Shown piece by piece: positions 22,421 through 32,439 of a stretch of 64,000 nucleotides of DNA (positions within the stretch are counted from its first letter, which is position 1; each line of letters starts with the position of its first letter). Origin of the DNA: Hemicordylus capensis (lineage: Eukaryota; Chordata; Lepidosauria; Squamata; Cordylidae); NCBI RefSeq assembly GCF_027244095.1, contig NC_069657.1:244754674-244818673 (forward strand). The letters run 5' to 3'. The notes beneath the pieces were generated by a model that was given only the letters and a program-made list of their open reading frames with translations, was not told where the DNA came from and did no database searches. The position numbers were made by a program, and so were the translations under genes.

Positions 22421-23004
22421 GGATTGCCATAAATGCTATACACTGAAATCCACTGGAAGCTTTGTTCAGATGCAAGCTCTGTCTTTCTTTCACTAGGATA
22501 AATTTAGAGTTGCTCCACTGAAAGCTGTGAAGATATGCCATTGTAACCTTGAGGAATGAACCAAGCGATGCACTAATTCTGTATGCTTTGCTTAGCTTAT
22601 GAGCAAGAACTGTGTTTAGAGCACTGATTTAGACATCATACAGCAGTTTGAAGAGCTATATGATTTTGTACTAGTCTTTTAATGTATAAAGCTATGAAAG
22701 ATCTGGGTATAGCAAAGACATCAGCAGATTCACTAGGGCTGCAATGTTTAGTCATTTACACAGGTATGATGTATTTCAAAGTGACAAAATGATTAATGAA
22801 GTGGACACATTTTTCCATTGCCTGAAATTCCCCGTCTTTTAGGATGTATGAAGGGCACCATTAGATTTTAATCCACCAAGGAACATCCTCTCTTTATGTT
22901 TTTGCAGATCATTCTCATCCTCCAGCTCTCTTGATAACTGTGAACAAATGGCCAGTGTTAAGAATGTTATTGCTCCTTGATAGTTAGGAATCCCTTTCTA
23001 GTGG
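22421..23004 (+). repeat. TAS2R-1 3' flank, joined by deletion to MEP1A-A
   Basis: Matches 31399-31937 of unit 2 and 47350-47955 of unit 3 up to about 22996. It then jumps directly into the MAM-end exon of MEP1A (unit 2 equivalent about 40118). The roughly 8 kb found between those points in unit 2 is absent. No gene is seen in the flank itself. Confidence 0.8.
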
Positions 23005-23154
23005 GACACTGTGTCTCAGTCAGGCTGATATCGTCAATATCAATTCCACCAGTAGAGTTGGATGGATCTCCTCAAATGCCATGAAAAACATAGCAGAATT
23101 TGGCCTGGCTATTAAAGGAAATGGATGCTAATGTCCAGTGTTTTTCTCCATCAG
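23005..23154 (-). pseudogene. MEP1A: MEP1A-A MAM-end exon (partial)
   Basis: The acceptor TTTTACAG lies just above 23154. The reading KHWTLASISFNSQAKFCYVFHG, with a TGA stop two codons later, then [20 protein letters not shown], parallels the human meprin alpha end of MAM (WKIAHVVL...KFRYLFQG...STGGIYLDDITLTET). The exon's 3' portion is lost at the deletion junction near 23000. Confidence 0.87.
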
Positions 23155-23191
23155 CTGTAAAAGGAGACAGAAAACTTCATTTATACCAATA

Positions 23192-24200
23192 TCTTGTTGT
23201 GATTTTTCAATATAACAACAGGCAACGCGCCCATGCTAGAATGGTTTCTGATCTGGCTCAACGAAGCACGGTAGCTATTCTGAGATTTCACCATGCGCAG
23301 GGCGGAGGATATATTCCTGCCGCCATTTAATTGTTCCTTGCTAAAACTGTCCTCCAACTTCTGTATGGAGTTCAATTGGGCCCCTTTGATAGTTTTATGC
23401 CCCTAGAGCGGGTACAGTCGGGCTTTCTAAGAGCGCTTTTCGGTATACCTAGATGCACCCCTAATGTGGTGCTATGACAGGAGGCTGGGTTGTGGAGGAT
23501 TGAGACCAGGGCATGGTTGCAGATTATTTTCTACTGGCTGAAGCTTCACCTCCAGCCAGTGGGACTTGTGCCTGAGTTTCTTTCTTTCAGCTACACCCTG
23601 GCCTATTTGGCTGGTAACAATTACGGATAAACTTTCCAGTATTGGCCTAGATCCTGAATTTTTATTAGAAACTGACCAAGTGAATGCAAAAAAATTAGTT
23701 TGTCAGAACCAGTTGGCTTGTCTGCCGGCATTTTACAGTCAGTTTAAGGCCAGGGTGGTTTTTTCTCCGGCTTCATATTTGTCTGTAATAACTGTCAGAA
23801 AGTTCAGCTGGGCTTTTTCAAGAGCATGCTTTAATGCCTTTCCTTCAGCTGTATTAATGGGGAGATTTCAACATCTACCCCTAGAGGCTCGCCTGTGCCT
23901 TTGTGGTTCAGGTGAACATTTTATTACGCTGTAGATTCTACAGTAACCTTAGATGTCATTTGATTCTGCCACTTCTTTCTAGGTTTCAACATCAATCAGA
24001 TGATTTTCTGGTGAAATTTTTGCTTGAAGATAGTGTACTTTGCATCTCTCATGTTGAAGCAAAATTTTGTTACATCGCAATTAGAATTCATAGTTCATTG
24101 ATTGATGCTAAAATTAATGACTGAGTCAATGATGGATGCTGGAATTTATTGTTTGTGTTGTGTTTTGTTTTGGCCATTGGCCATAAATAAAGTATCTATC
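23192..24200 (+). mobile_element. 5'-truncated LINE (Ingi/Vingi-like) in the MEP1A-A intron
   Basis: A 1.0-kb insertion flanked by the 8-bp duplication TACCAATA (23184-23191 and 24201-24208). The empty site is seen in unit 2 at 40318. Frames correspond to the C-terminal reverse transcriptase part of the LINE at 60032-61429: GGGYIPAAI, VQLGPF and ARLCLCGSGEHF. Several breaks are present. The 3' end has the hairpin-like GGCCATTGGCC, ATAAATAAA and a (TATC)n tail. The clade assignment is a guess based on the C-terminal CxC...H...C motif. Confidence 0.85.
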
Positions 24201-24339
24201 TACCAATACCATGTATACCTTCACATAGGCAATAAAATTAATTCCTTCACTAGTATGTGTTACTCCATAACCATTAGTATTCGATACTACAATCAGCCTC
24301 AAAATAATATTATTATTAATATTAATATTAATATTTTTT

Positions 24340-24450
24340 TAAAAACAAACCTTTATTTGTTAGCTGCCCCATAACACTCCGGGTGGAGTGTCATGGGCAT
24401 TTAAGCATGAGATAAAAACACAACACACATTAAATCATAACAGACAAAAA
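24340..24450 (-). repeat. SINE-like repeat, unit 1 copy
   Basis: A minus-oriented short repeat preceded by (TAATAT)n. It resembles the 3' half of reptilian SINE/LINE tails with a GTAAGCC(A/G)CCCAGAG block. Its counterparts at 40430-40560 and 59455-59540 keep that block better. The family is not identified. Confidence 0.5.
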
Positions 24451-24585
24451 AGGGGGGGGGGAATACAAAATACTAATAAAAATATTTTTTTTTTTAAAAA
24501 ACCCTATTGTTTCTTCCTTTTAGCTTGTTTTTAAGACAAATGGTATAGCAGGTGACTTGTGAAGATACTGCATTGTATTCAAGCA

Positions 24586-24743
24586 AAATAGGCCTGGAAA
24601 TGGTGCCTGAATCAATTCGGGTTGCATCAGGAGTGATTTTATTCTATCCCGAATCTGGCCCCTTTTTTTAAGGGTGATTCATTATGGGGTAGAATAATTG
24701 AATCACACCCAATTCGACCTTGATCGATTCATGCACATCCTTA
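24586..24743. mobile_element. Short non-autonomous hAT-like element, unit 1 copy
   Basis: About 158 bp with imperfect inverted ends (GTGCCTGAATCAATTCGG near the left; GATTCATGCACATCCTTA at the right) and an internal palindromic 'attctatcccgaat' region. The 'TGCACATCC' terminus resembles the other hAT termini in the window. It was present before the A/B duplication, because 40728-40884 is its orthologous copy. Confidence 0.5.
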
Positions 24744-24805
24744 ATGATTATAGATTCTATTTGTCTCCTGCATAAATGTCATTTATAGATTACTTTAAGG
24801 CTCAC

Positions 24806-25052
24806 CATAGATCGTCTGCAGTTTCAGTGTCTTCCTAACATTCCCAGTTCCATCGAATTTGTAAAAAAACATTCCCAGTTCCATCATCGCTTTTAATCCA
24901 GATGATGAGTGCATCTTGTAGACTGCCATCGAATTTGTAAAAAAACTGTAGACACTTTTCTTTCCTCTTTGGGTAGAAGATGCGGGACTCCAAAACGGCT
25001 AATTCACCCGAATGCCCTACTGTGGAATCCAGGTGAATAAAATATCCCCCCT
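24806..25052 (-). pseudogene. MEP1A: MEP1A-A MAM exon 2, with 31-bp internal duplication
   Basis: Acceptor TTTGTAG and donor G|GTGAGCC border the exon. The reading GYFIHLDSTVGHSGELAVLE, SRIFYPKRKEKCLQFFYKFD and IIWIKSDDGTGNV matches human meprin alpha ([20 protein letters not shown]...WVRRDDSTGNVRK). After DGTGNV a 31-bp duplicated segment shifts the frame, so this exon could not contribute to a working protein. Confidence 0.9.
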
Positions 25053-25499
25053 CTACAAAGCAGATACAGGGAGAAGGTTGCTTAACATCAGAAGACTCTT
25101 GCTCATTTCAACTATCATATAGGAGTCTATGGTGCCACACAAGCACCACTAAAATGGGGGAGGGGGAGTGGAACTGCTCTTCCCTCGTTCTCTCTGTCGG
25201 CCTTTATTGCATTACTGTTGCCTCATAGTCAGATGGGACTATAAGCCATGAACTGCAATGAGAATATATGTTTCATCAGCAACTATGCAGATAAGCTTAC
25301 ATAATTCACAGGGATCTGTAGAGAAGCAGGTGACTAGGTGAATTCTTAGCGGTCACATGAATTCTCAAGTTCATTCCTCCAAACTTGTAGCAGTTATCAC
25401 TAAGCTATGAGGCAGATCAGCATAAGAGAGGCCATCAAAGTCCATTGTCAGTAGGGAAGATAGGAATCATCTTTAGGCAGATTTGACCTGAGAGGACAC

Positions 25500-26232
25500 T
25501 AGTTGCTGACCCTGGAACTACAATATTACAGGTAAGTAATGAACCAACGTAATGAAACCAACACTTTCGTGTCGACAGCAATGCCAAATGATTCTACATA
25601 GGGAATCAGACTGTGTGGTTACAGAAAAATAACGGGAAGCAACTTCTGACTCTTTTCACTAACACAGTCTTGAACCATAGGAAATCAAATTATTATAGAT
25701 CCCATTGTATGCAACCACATACAGATAATCCAGTCCCAATGAAATCTTGTTATCTTGAGACCACAATTCCAGGCACCAAAAGAAAAGGAACGGTTGTGCC
25801 ATCGAATCTGTGTCGACTCCTGGTGACTGGAGAGCCATAGAACTAAAATATTACATTAATGAACCAATGTAATGAATCCAACCTTTTCGTGTCTACAGCA
25901 ATGCCAAATGATTCTACATATGGAATCAGACTGTGTGGTTACAGAAAAATAATGGCAAGCAACTTCTGACTCTTTTCTCTAACACAGTCCTGACTGATGG
26001 CTCAAGTTCAGCCAAGGTGTTTAATAGCGGTTACACGCTGAGACATTTTGAGCAGTTTTGAGTACAATCCAGAATTTTGAAACCCTTTTTTTCCCCAGTG
26101 GGAAAGAGGTTTAAGCATATGCTTTGATCCCTCCCATTGAAATCAGTGGGACTGATAGGTGCTTACATTTGCTTGGACTGTGCCCTTTATTTCTGCTTGA
26201 ATTTTCCTTGTCAGTCACTATTTTAAATCTAC
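25500..26232. repeat. Intron with local tandem duplication, unit 1
   Basis: The stretch from about 25526 ('caatattacaggtaagtaatgaacc') recurs in diverged form from about 25846. It contains the words 'cgtgtc.acagcaatgccaaatgattctacat' and 'gactgtgtggttacagaaaaataa' twice. The same two-copy arrangement is found in copy C (61431-61900) but not in copy B. No gene is seen. Confidence 0.65.
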
Positions 26233-26379
26233 CTGCACAGCGGCCCAACAAGGTGTGGTCCGTATCAACCGGCGTAGTCAACGTATGCTCCCAGTCAGCA
26301 TCATCGTTTCTATTCTACACCATGCCACAGATATTAATGGACTCAAAGGAGCACTGGTCAAGGAGGGTAAGGCTAGACG
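26233..26379 (-). pseudogene. MEP1A: MEP1A-A MAM exon 1, with an internal stop
   Basis: Acceptor CCTACAG and donor GCAG|GTAGATTT border a 147-bp exon. It reads SSLTLLDQCSFESINICGMV, then a TAG stop where copies B and C have CAG, then NRNDDADWEHTLTTPVDTDH and LLGRCA. This parallels human meprin alpha ([26 protein letters not shown]). Confidence 0.9.
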
Positions 26380-26852
26380 CTGTAGGATATGCAGACGTAT
26401 TCCATATGAAAAATAGACATCTTATCTGCCAACCAACTATACAAAGCATCCTGCTGCCTGACCGTTTCCCTGCCTGAAGTGACAGAGGAGGTAGTCCTGG
26501 ATTCAGGATTTAGGACTCCTACGTTTATTTTGGGCGATCCTAGGATCCATGTTGAGGTTACCTTTGGGAGGCAGTTCTGGACTTTACAGCCACCATGACA
26601 ACCATGGAGCCGACTCAAAATATTATCAGCAAGTTTACAAGTCATGCTCTCAAGGCTGACTGGTGGATTGGTCTAGGAGATAGCCAATGCTCTAATTTAT
26701 TTATTTTTTAAAGAGGCTGATCCCAACCACCATGTAGGATCCATTTGTGTAACCATTCCTTGAGAAACCTTCCTTGGACCCCAATTATTTGTCCCCCTAT
26801 TGCCTGCCACTAATCCCCTCATTTTGGAAAAGTGTTCAGAGTGACAGTTCAC

Positions 26853-27074
26853 CACAGTTGTACATACGATTGAGTCTTTGTAGATCTATCCTGCTCAAAT
26901 CCTGGCTTCCCCCAATTCCGTCATTGAATTCTGGAATTTTAGTCGTAATTGTCGGAATGCTACTGTTCTTGTTGAATGAATAAGGTCTATAATGCATGAT
27001 GGATTCATATACATAAGGGGTGTTTAGGTCAGACATGAAGCTATCATCATGTTTGTTGAAGTTATGCTCCTGAT
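26853..27074 (-). pseudogene. MEP1A: MEP1A-A astacin C-terminal exon
   Basis: A 222-bp exon, open throughout. It reads [20 protein letters not shown], then [15 protein letters not shown] with the astacin Met-turn (SIMHY), and ends [11 protein letters not shown] with the domain's last cysteine. This is the best-preserved exon of the copy. In copy A and copy C about 110 bp just downstream, including the strong donor seen in copy B, are missing, so normal splicing is doubtful. Confidence 0.92.
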
Positions 27075-27952
27075 CTAAAAATCATAGGAGATCAAATTAT
27101 TATAGATCCCATTGTATGCAACCATATACGGATTTTCCAGTCCCAATGAAATCTTGTTATCTTGAGAACACAGCTCCAGGCACCAAAAGGAAAGGAAAGG
27201 TTGTGTTGTCGAGTCAGTGTCACCTCCCGGTGACCGCAGAGCCATGTGGTTTTCTTGGCAGAATCCAGGAGGGGCTTACCCAAGGGTAAATCTTTAACAT
27301 ACCTTTCATTATCAGAACACCTGGCATGGTGTTGCCACAAGTCCTGTGCCATTCTGCGTCTGGTACCTGGGACAGAGATTTGTGAGCTTACCTGTTGGCC
27401 TTGGGAATGTACTTTTAAGCACAGCTGACCCAGAGTTGCTCCTTCCCCCACGGAAGCCACTGAATGCAGCTGCCAGACTGTTTTCTCCTGCTCTGGCCAG
27501 TGGCCAGAGCTGCACCAGTTGCATGGCACTACTGCATTCCGGTGGGAGAAAGGCGGACTTCAGTCAACCTGCTTCACCTCTTCCCCTCTATAGGAAGTGA
27601 CCCTACCTGCCTGTCTCTCACACATCCATCACAAAAATCCCTAAAGGCTATTTCTGCTGTCTCCTATAGAGGCCCAGCTGGAAGGAAAGAAAAACCACCC
27701 CTCCTTTCCTTCACAGATGAATTGGCTTCTCTCGCTCAGGAAGGGGGAAAGTTGGCGGCAGCAGGACCAGGTGCTTTGGATCTATTTGTGTGCGTGCACA
27801 TCTGCTTGTCCTTGGTGGGCCCTTGCAGAATTTGAGCACAAAGGCACATGGAGCTGTCCTATGTGTGCTGCCGCCATGCTCTCTCCTGTCCTGTTGCTGC
27901 TGCACTGTGCTCAGGAAGTGACAGGAAGAAGCGGAGCCCTTGGAGAGAAACT

Positions 27953-28201
27953 TTTTTTTTTTTTTGCAAATTCAATTTTTATTGATTTTAACAATAACAA
28001 TATTATCATTCATTAAAAATAGACACAAAAGGGAGGACTTTCCGCTCACATTTCTTCGTGAATCAACAACTATAAAATTTACCCTTGCTATGATAAAAAA
28101 TCAAAACATAAGTTCAAACCCTTACAAACATAATTAATCTAACCAACCTGCGATTTATACTAAATTTCAAACCCTGCTGTCAAGTCCATAGTAGGAAAGT
28201 A
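27953..28201 (-). mobile_element. L1-like 3' fragment with poly(A), in the MEP1A-A intron
   Basis: A 249-bp insertion in minus orientation, with a poly(A) tail (T-run at 27953-27965) preceded by an AATAAAAAT-type signal. It is flanked by a perfect 19-bp target duplication (27934-27952 and 28202-28220). Units B and C show the uninterrupted site. The poly(A) tail and long target duplication fit L1-machinery retrotransposition. The body is too short to name the family firmly. Confidence 0.85.
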
Positions 28202-28353
28202 GAGCCCTTGGAGAGAAACTATGAAGGAAGCCAGATGGTGAATACTTTCTGATCCCATTTGAGCATTCCGGTGAAATGGACAGATTTCCACAATGGGTCA
28301 AAAGAATGTGGACCTGGAGTCTCCCAAAGACTTCCCCATCTTCTCACCATTAC

Positions 28354-28529
28354 CTTCAATAATTTCATTCCACCAAATCTTAACATAATCGTCCCTGTCA
28401 CTCCATGATTGTTCATGATAAAACCCCAGTGCATGCAGAATCTCATGCTCTACTGTAATTTTATAGTCACAACCAAATCCAATGGAAAGAACTTGGCCAG
28501 TCTGAAAATCACCCATGTAAGAGCGGCAT
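28354..28529 (-). pseudogene. MEP1A: MEP1A-A zinc-site exon
   Basis: A 176-bp exon with acceptor CCAACAG and donor GAAG|GTAATGG. It reads [20 protein letters not shown], then [12 protein letters not shown], the complete astacin zinc signature HExxHxxGxxHE, then [17 protein letters not shown]. It is open and close to human meprin alpha in this region. Copy B carries the homologous exon with a stop. Copy C's version lies just outside the window. Confidence 0.93.
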
Positions 28530-29476
28530 CTGTTGGACAATGAAACCTGATAACAGTACTGCTTATTTAAAATGGAGCCAAGAACGCCCCTTGCATCAGT
28601 TTGGAATGGGAGGAAGCATCAAATCACAGCAAAGGTGGAAAGGCATTTCCCATCCATCCACTAAACATAGGAAATAGCCTTTCCGGCATCTGTTACCAAA
28701 CCAATATGTGAATGTGTGTGTGAGAATGAATATACAAAGAGAATGAACACAGAATCCTTCGTCTATAAGTGCTGTTGCAGTTGTTAAACAGCTGTTACTC
28801 CAAAGAATATCAAGAACCCACACCTGCCATTTTTCTAGATTAATCATGTTGGGCTTTGTAACTATTTAGCAGAGTGCCAACAAGAGAAGCTATCCACTAC
28901 AGGTACAGAGTAGAGCATAGATTTGGGTACGTAAAGAATATGCATGGAGATTGTTGAACAATCTAAATACTAGGTGGATTTATTAGTGAAGTACATTTGA
29001 GATAGGAAATACCTATTCTATCTATCAGCTACATGATGAATAGTTAGGGAGAGAGAGAGAGAGATGTTTCCATTTTCTCTCTACGAAGAAAGGAAGAGGA
29101 CTGACTCACTACAGGAAGCACCTGAGGAGTCAAATCAGGGGTCATAGAATATAGGCAAACAGGGACAGGTAAGGAGACCCTCACTAACTACCTCTACTCC
29201 CCAAGCTCCTAGTGGTCTTTAGGAGGATAGCCTAGTCGATGCACTGGAACTCCATCTCCCACAAATAAATCACTTCAGAACTCAGAGGAAAATAAGATGA
29301 GGAAGAGGTGTTACTTACAGTAATAAGATTTCACCCATTCCAAATTTTATTTGTGTAGTTATACGTTTTACATTTCTGAGCCTTAAGGTTCTCAAATGGA
29401 GGATTAGCCTAGAGTGTTCAGGAATGAAGCAGCACCTTTGGGCCTCTAAGCTCTCAAGGCCTGGGACAGGCTTGGC

Positions 29477-29478
<2 letters not shown>
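28530..29478 (-). other. Region upstream of the MEP1A-A zinc-site exon
   Basis: The propeptide and first catalytic exons should lie here, but I cannot recognise them with confidence. A frame at 28600-28847 contains INLEKWQVWVLDILW near a plausible acceptor, but it does not align convincingly with the meprin alpha TRWTFPIPYIL segment. A short GA-run sits at 29048-29064. The same region in unit 2 is 44587-45460. Confidence 0.35.

Positions 29479-29518
<40 letters not shown>
29479..29518. repeat. (TG)n microsatellite
   Basis: About 20 TG units, followed by a degenerate GT-rich tail to 29535. The corresponding tract in unit 3 is 45462-45486 and is shorter. Confidence 0.95.
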
Positions 29519-29519
<1 letters not shown>

Positions 29520-30462
29520 ATGTGTGCATATGTGCATATTCAAAATGAAGCTTCAGGAGGTCCCTAAGATGTCTCCTGTGCCTATAGCCTTTATGTAATG
29601 ACGATAGGGCATCTTTCTGGAGCCCACCAGGGATGTTTTTCACACAGGGCTTTTAATGCCCTTTAACTTGCATCTCCTCTGGAATGGAGGAGGTGTCTTC
29701 ACATATCGGCCAGATTTACCCCAAAGTCCCTGACAGTTATCGGGGAACAGTTCACACACAATTCGAGTTTCTCACTGCACGTTAGAGTGTAGCCCATTTT
29801 AAATCCAATTTTATATTTAAATAATGCACTATTTGTGTCAGCTTTTTGGGACAACTTTGAGTTCACAGGAAAGGGTCCCAGTAAACTTGCAGTAAAGTCT
29901 GCTGTGTGTAAAAGTCCCAGGTAGGAGGATGCCGATGCAGCAGGAGGGCGGGGGGGGGGGGAATTGCCAAGGATGCTCTAAAACCTGTAATCAGCCCTGA
30001 TTCTATAGTGGCCATAGAAAGTGTATTGGACCTGTTCAGATTACTTAGATCCACTTCATCCACACTGGGGGGATCAGGAAATGGTAACTATGGCAAGAAA
30101 TTCGAGATTCTTTCAAAAAGATCTGAGCATTGTTTGCCGAGAGGTTCAGAAAATAACTTCAGTATTCCGTAACCAAATATAGAACGTATTTGCATGAACA
30201 ATACAGCAAAATAACTGGTAACAAAACAGGTTCGGCTTTTTTGGAAAATATACAAAGCAGTGTTTTCCATATGCACCACACTGCAGTAAAACAGAATAGG
30301 CCTGTTGCCCAGCTCCCTCCTCCTCTGATATGGTTGTCATGAACTGGTATCCTGTTAGGAAGGGCTACAGAGGAAAGATGCTTTCCCCATAGCATACTTT
30401 GTTCTGAAGGAGCATTTTAAAGAACCTGAGGCAAGGGAAGGAGCTCTGGGCATAATTCAACA

Positions 30463-31398
30463 ATGGACAGCTCCTCTGTATGGAATACAGCTTCCCTGCT
30501 GGTTGTAATCACTGCAAGTTTGGGAAGACTATGGACAGATGCATTCATACTAGTGGTCAATTGCAGGGACTGGATCCAAAAGAAACGTCTGAGCCCTATT
30601 GACAGGATCTTGACTTTACAATGTATAAGCAGGATATGTTTTGGGTGCTCTGCGATACTTTGGAATCTACTGTTAAGATTCCATCCTCAGATTACTCAAA
30701 ATCTGCATATCTTCAAAGCAACTATGTCTGTCATTTGGTTCTTTCTGTTTTGGAACCTCTGGCTCACAGCTTGCTTGTGCAGCTTCTATTGTTTGAAGAT
30801 CACAGACTTCAGTCACCCCTTCTTCATCTATTTCAAACTAAGGATTTCAGGACTGGTACCTACGTGGCTCCTAGGTTCTGTGATTTTGTCTTTGGCAAAT
30901 ACCCTGCCTTATATATGTGTGAACTTGACAACAGTGGATAACGGGGAGATCTCCAATTTCTTCAAAAATAAAACCGAGAATTCAGTCTATCCATCAAAGA
31001 TTCAATTACACGTGCTTATTTTGGTGAGCCTTGGATCTTCTGCAGCTTTCGGTTTATGCATTACTTCTGCCTTTCTGTTAATCTTTTCTCTCTGGAGGCA
31101 CAGTCAGAAAATGCGAACTGCATCAGTCAGCTCCAGGAGCCCTAGCGCTGCTGCCCACGTCCAGGCAGTGAAAATTATACTATTCCTCCTCATCAACCAT
31201 GTTGCTGCCTTTCTAGCTACGCTGATGATATTGTCAAGCAATTTTTATAGAAATAGCTTTGCTACCTTTGTTGCTGTCTCTTTTATACATTGGTGTCCTT
31301 CGGTGGATTCTTTCATATCAGTTTGGGGCAACACAAAACTAAAAAATGAGTTGCACAAGCTTTTGTATTTTGCTAAGTGCAGGGGGCGATATTGTTAA
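30463..31398 (+). CDS. TAS2R: Bitter taste receptor TAS2R-2 (intact)
   Basis: A complete single-exon, 311-residue TAS2R-family G-protein-coupled receptor. Seven hydrophobic segments are visible. TM1 runs VVITASLGRLWTDAFILVV. TM2 holds LSPIDRILTLQCISRI, close to the TAS2R consensus. TM3-4 carry FWNLWLTACLCSFYCLKITD. The second extracellular loop has the N-glycosylation sites NLT and NKT, the latter at the conserved TAS2R position. TM6 follows SRSPSAAAHVQAVKI, and TM7 ends GNTKLKNELHKLL. The SRSPS..AH block resembles TAS2R40-type receptors, but orthology is not proven. Such receptors detect bitter compounds and signal through gustducin. No signal peptide is expected. It starts at the ATG aligned with the other copies. 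Confidence 0.95.
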   Translation: MDSSSVWNTASLLVVITASLGRLWTDAFILVVNCRDWIQKKRLSPIDRILTLQCISRICFGCSAILWNLLLRFHPQITQNLHIFKATMSVIWFFLFWNLWLTACLCSFYCLKITDFSHPFFIYFKLRISGLVPTWLLGSVILSLANTLPYICVNLTTVDNGEISNFFKNKTENSVYPSKIQLHVLILVSLGSSAAFGLCITSAFLLIFSLWRHSQKMRTASVSSRSPSAAAHVQAVKIILFLLINHVAAFLATLMILSSNFYRNSFATFVAVSFIHWCPSVDSFISVWGNTKLKNELHKLLYFAKCRGRYC

Positions 31399-32430
31399 AG
31401 GATTGCCATAAATGCTATAGTATGAAAACCTGAAAATCTTTGTTCAGATGCAAGCTCTGTCTTTCTCTCACTAGGATAAATTTAGATTAGCTCCACTGAA
31501 AGCCGTGAAGATATGCCATTGTAACCTTGAGGAATGAACCGAGCAATGCACTAATTCTGTATGCTTTGCTTAGCTTATGAACAAGAACTGTGTTTGGAGC
31601 ACTGATTTAGACATCATACAGCAGTTTGAAGAGCTATATGATTTTGTACTAGTCTTTTAATGTATAAAGCTATGAAAGATCTGGGTATAGCAAAGACATC
31701 AGCAGATACACTAGGGCTGCAATGTTAAGTCATTTACACAGGTAAGATGTATTTCAAAGTGACAAAATGATTAATGAGGTGGACACATTTTTCCATTGCC
31801 TGAAATTCCTAGTGTTTCTGGATGTATAACTACAGGGCACCGTTGGATTTTTAGTCCATCAAGGAATATTCTCTCTTTATGTTTTTGCTGTGTGGCTGAT
31901 TGTTATTGCTCCTTGATAGTTAGGAATCTCTTTCCAGCCACCCCAAAACCATCAGAGTTTGGAAGCTGAAATGCTTCAACTAGTGGGAGGGACATTGAAA
32001 CCATCTGGAGCCTTTTGGGCAGTTTTGAAGTGGGGGGGAAAGAGACAGGGAGAGAGAGAAATGTGAGGTAGCTGAACATGAACTCCCTTGGAATACAGAG
32101 TGTCTCTCTGTTGCAGGATTACTGGATTTGCTGCCTGCTGCAGGAGTGCTCATTTGCCTATGTTCCACTTGTTTATTTTTAAACAAAACAAATACCACAA
32201 AGACAACACAAGTCACCTGTGCTCTCTCATCCAAAGGAAAAAACAAAACCCTGTAATGCTGCTCCTTGATTTCTCTGTGCTTAAGGAAGTGGATGAAGAC
32301 AGAGCCAGACTTAGGGGCGTGCAAAGGTTTTCAAATGAGCTCTATGTTGCAATCTGTCGGATTCAAGCTGAGTCTTTCTCCACCTGTGTTCTAGTCATCT
32401 ACCTCCCCGCTTCAGCCCCCTGAAGGGCTG
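31399..32430 (+). other. TAS2R-2 3' flank
   Basis: A non-coding stretch matching 22421-22996 and 47350-48450. A hAT-like terminus, TTAGGGGCGTGCAAAGG, starts near 32310 (the unit 3 copy at 48334 reads TTAGGGGTGTGCAAAGG). No gene is seen. Confidence 0.5.
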
Positions 32431-32439
32431 AAGGTAGTT

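Larger units (their letters stand above)
23005..28529 (-). pseudogene. MEP1A: Meprin A subunit alpha-like gene, copy A (truncated pseudogene)
   Basis: Minus-strand exons with GT-AG borders give pieces of an astacin metalloprotease with a MAM domain that match vertebrate meprin alpha: zinc-site exon 28354-28529, astacin C-terminal exon 26853-27074, MAM exon 26233-26379, MAM exon 24806-25052, and MAM-end exon 23005-23154. Meprin alpha is a secreted or membrane-shed zinc endopeptidase of intestinal and renal epithelium. Copy A lacks the whole 3' half (MATH/TRAF and later exons), removed by an 8-kb deletion. It also has in-frame stops at TAG (MAM, about 26319) and TGA (about 23077), and a 31-bp duplication in 24806-25052 that shifts the frame. 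LINE (23192-24200) and L1-like (27953-28201) insertions lie in introns. The 5'-most exons (signal peptide, propeptide) are not recognised. Confidence 0.88.

Noticed and set aside
28596-28847. Candidate 5' exon of MEP1A-A
   Set aside because: A Trp-rich stretch near a plausible acceptor is suggestive, but the residues do not align with meprin propeptide or early catalytic sequence; reported only as an unresolved region.
29315-29643. THTHTH-type peptides at the TG tracts
   Set aside because: Translation of microsatellite DNA, not a gene; the same artefact occurs at 41981-42273 and 45298-45582.
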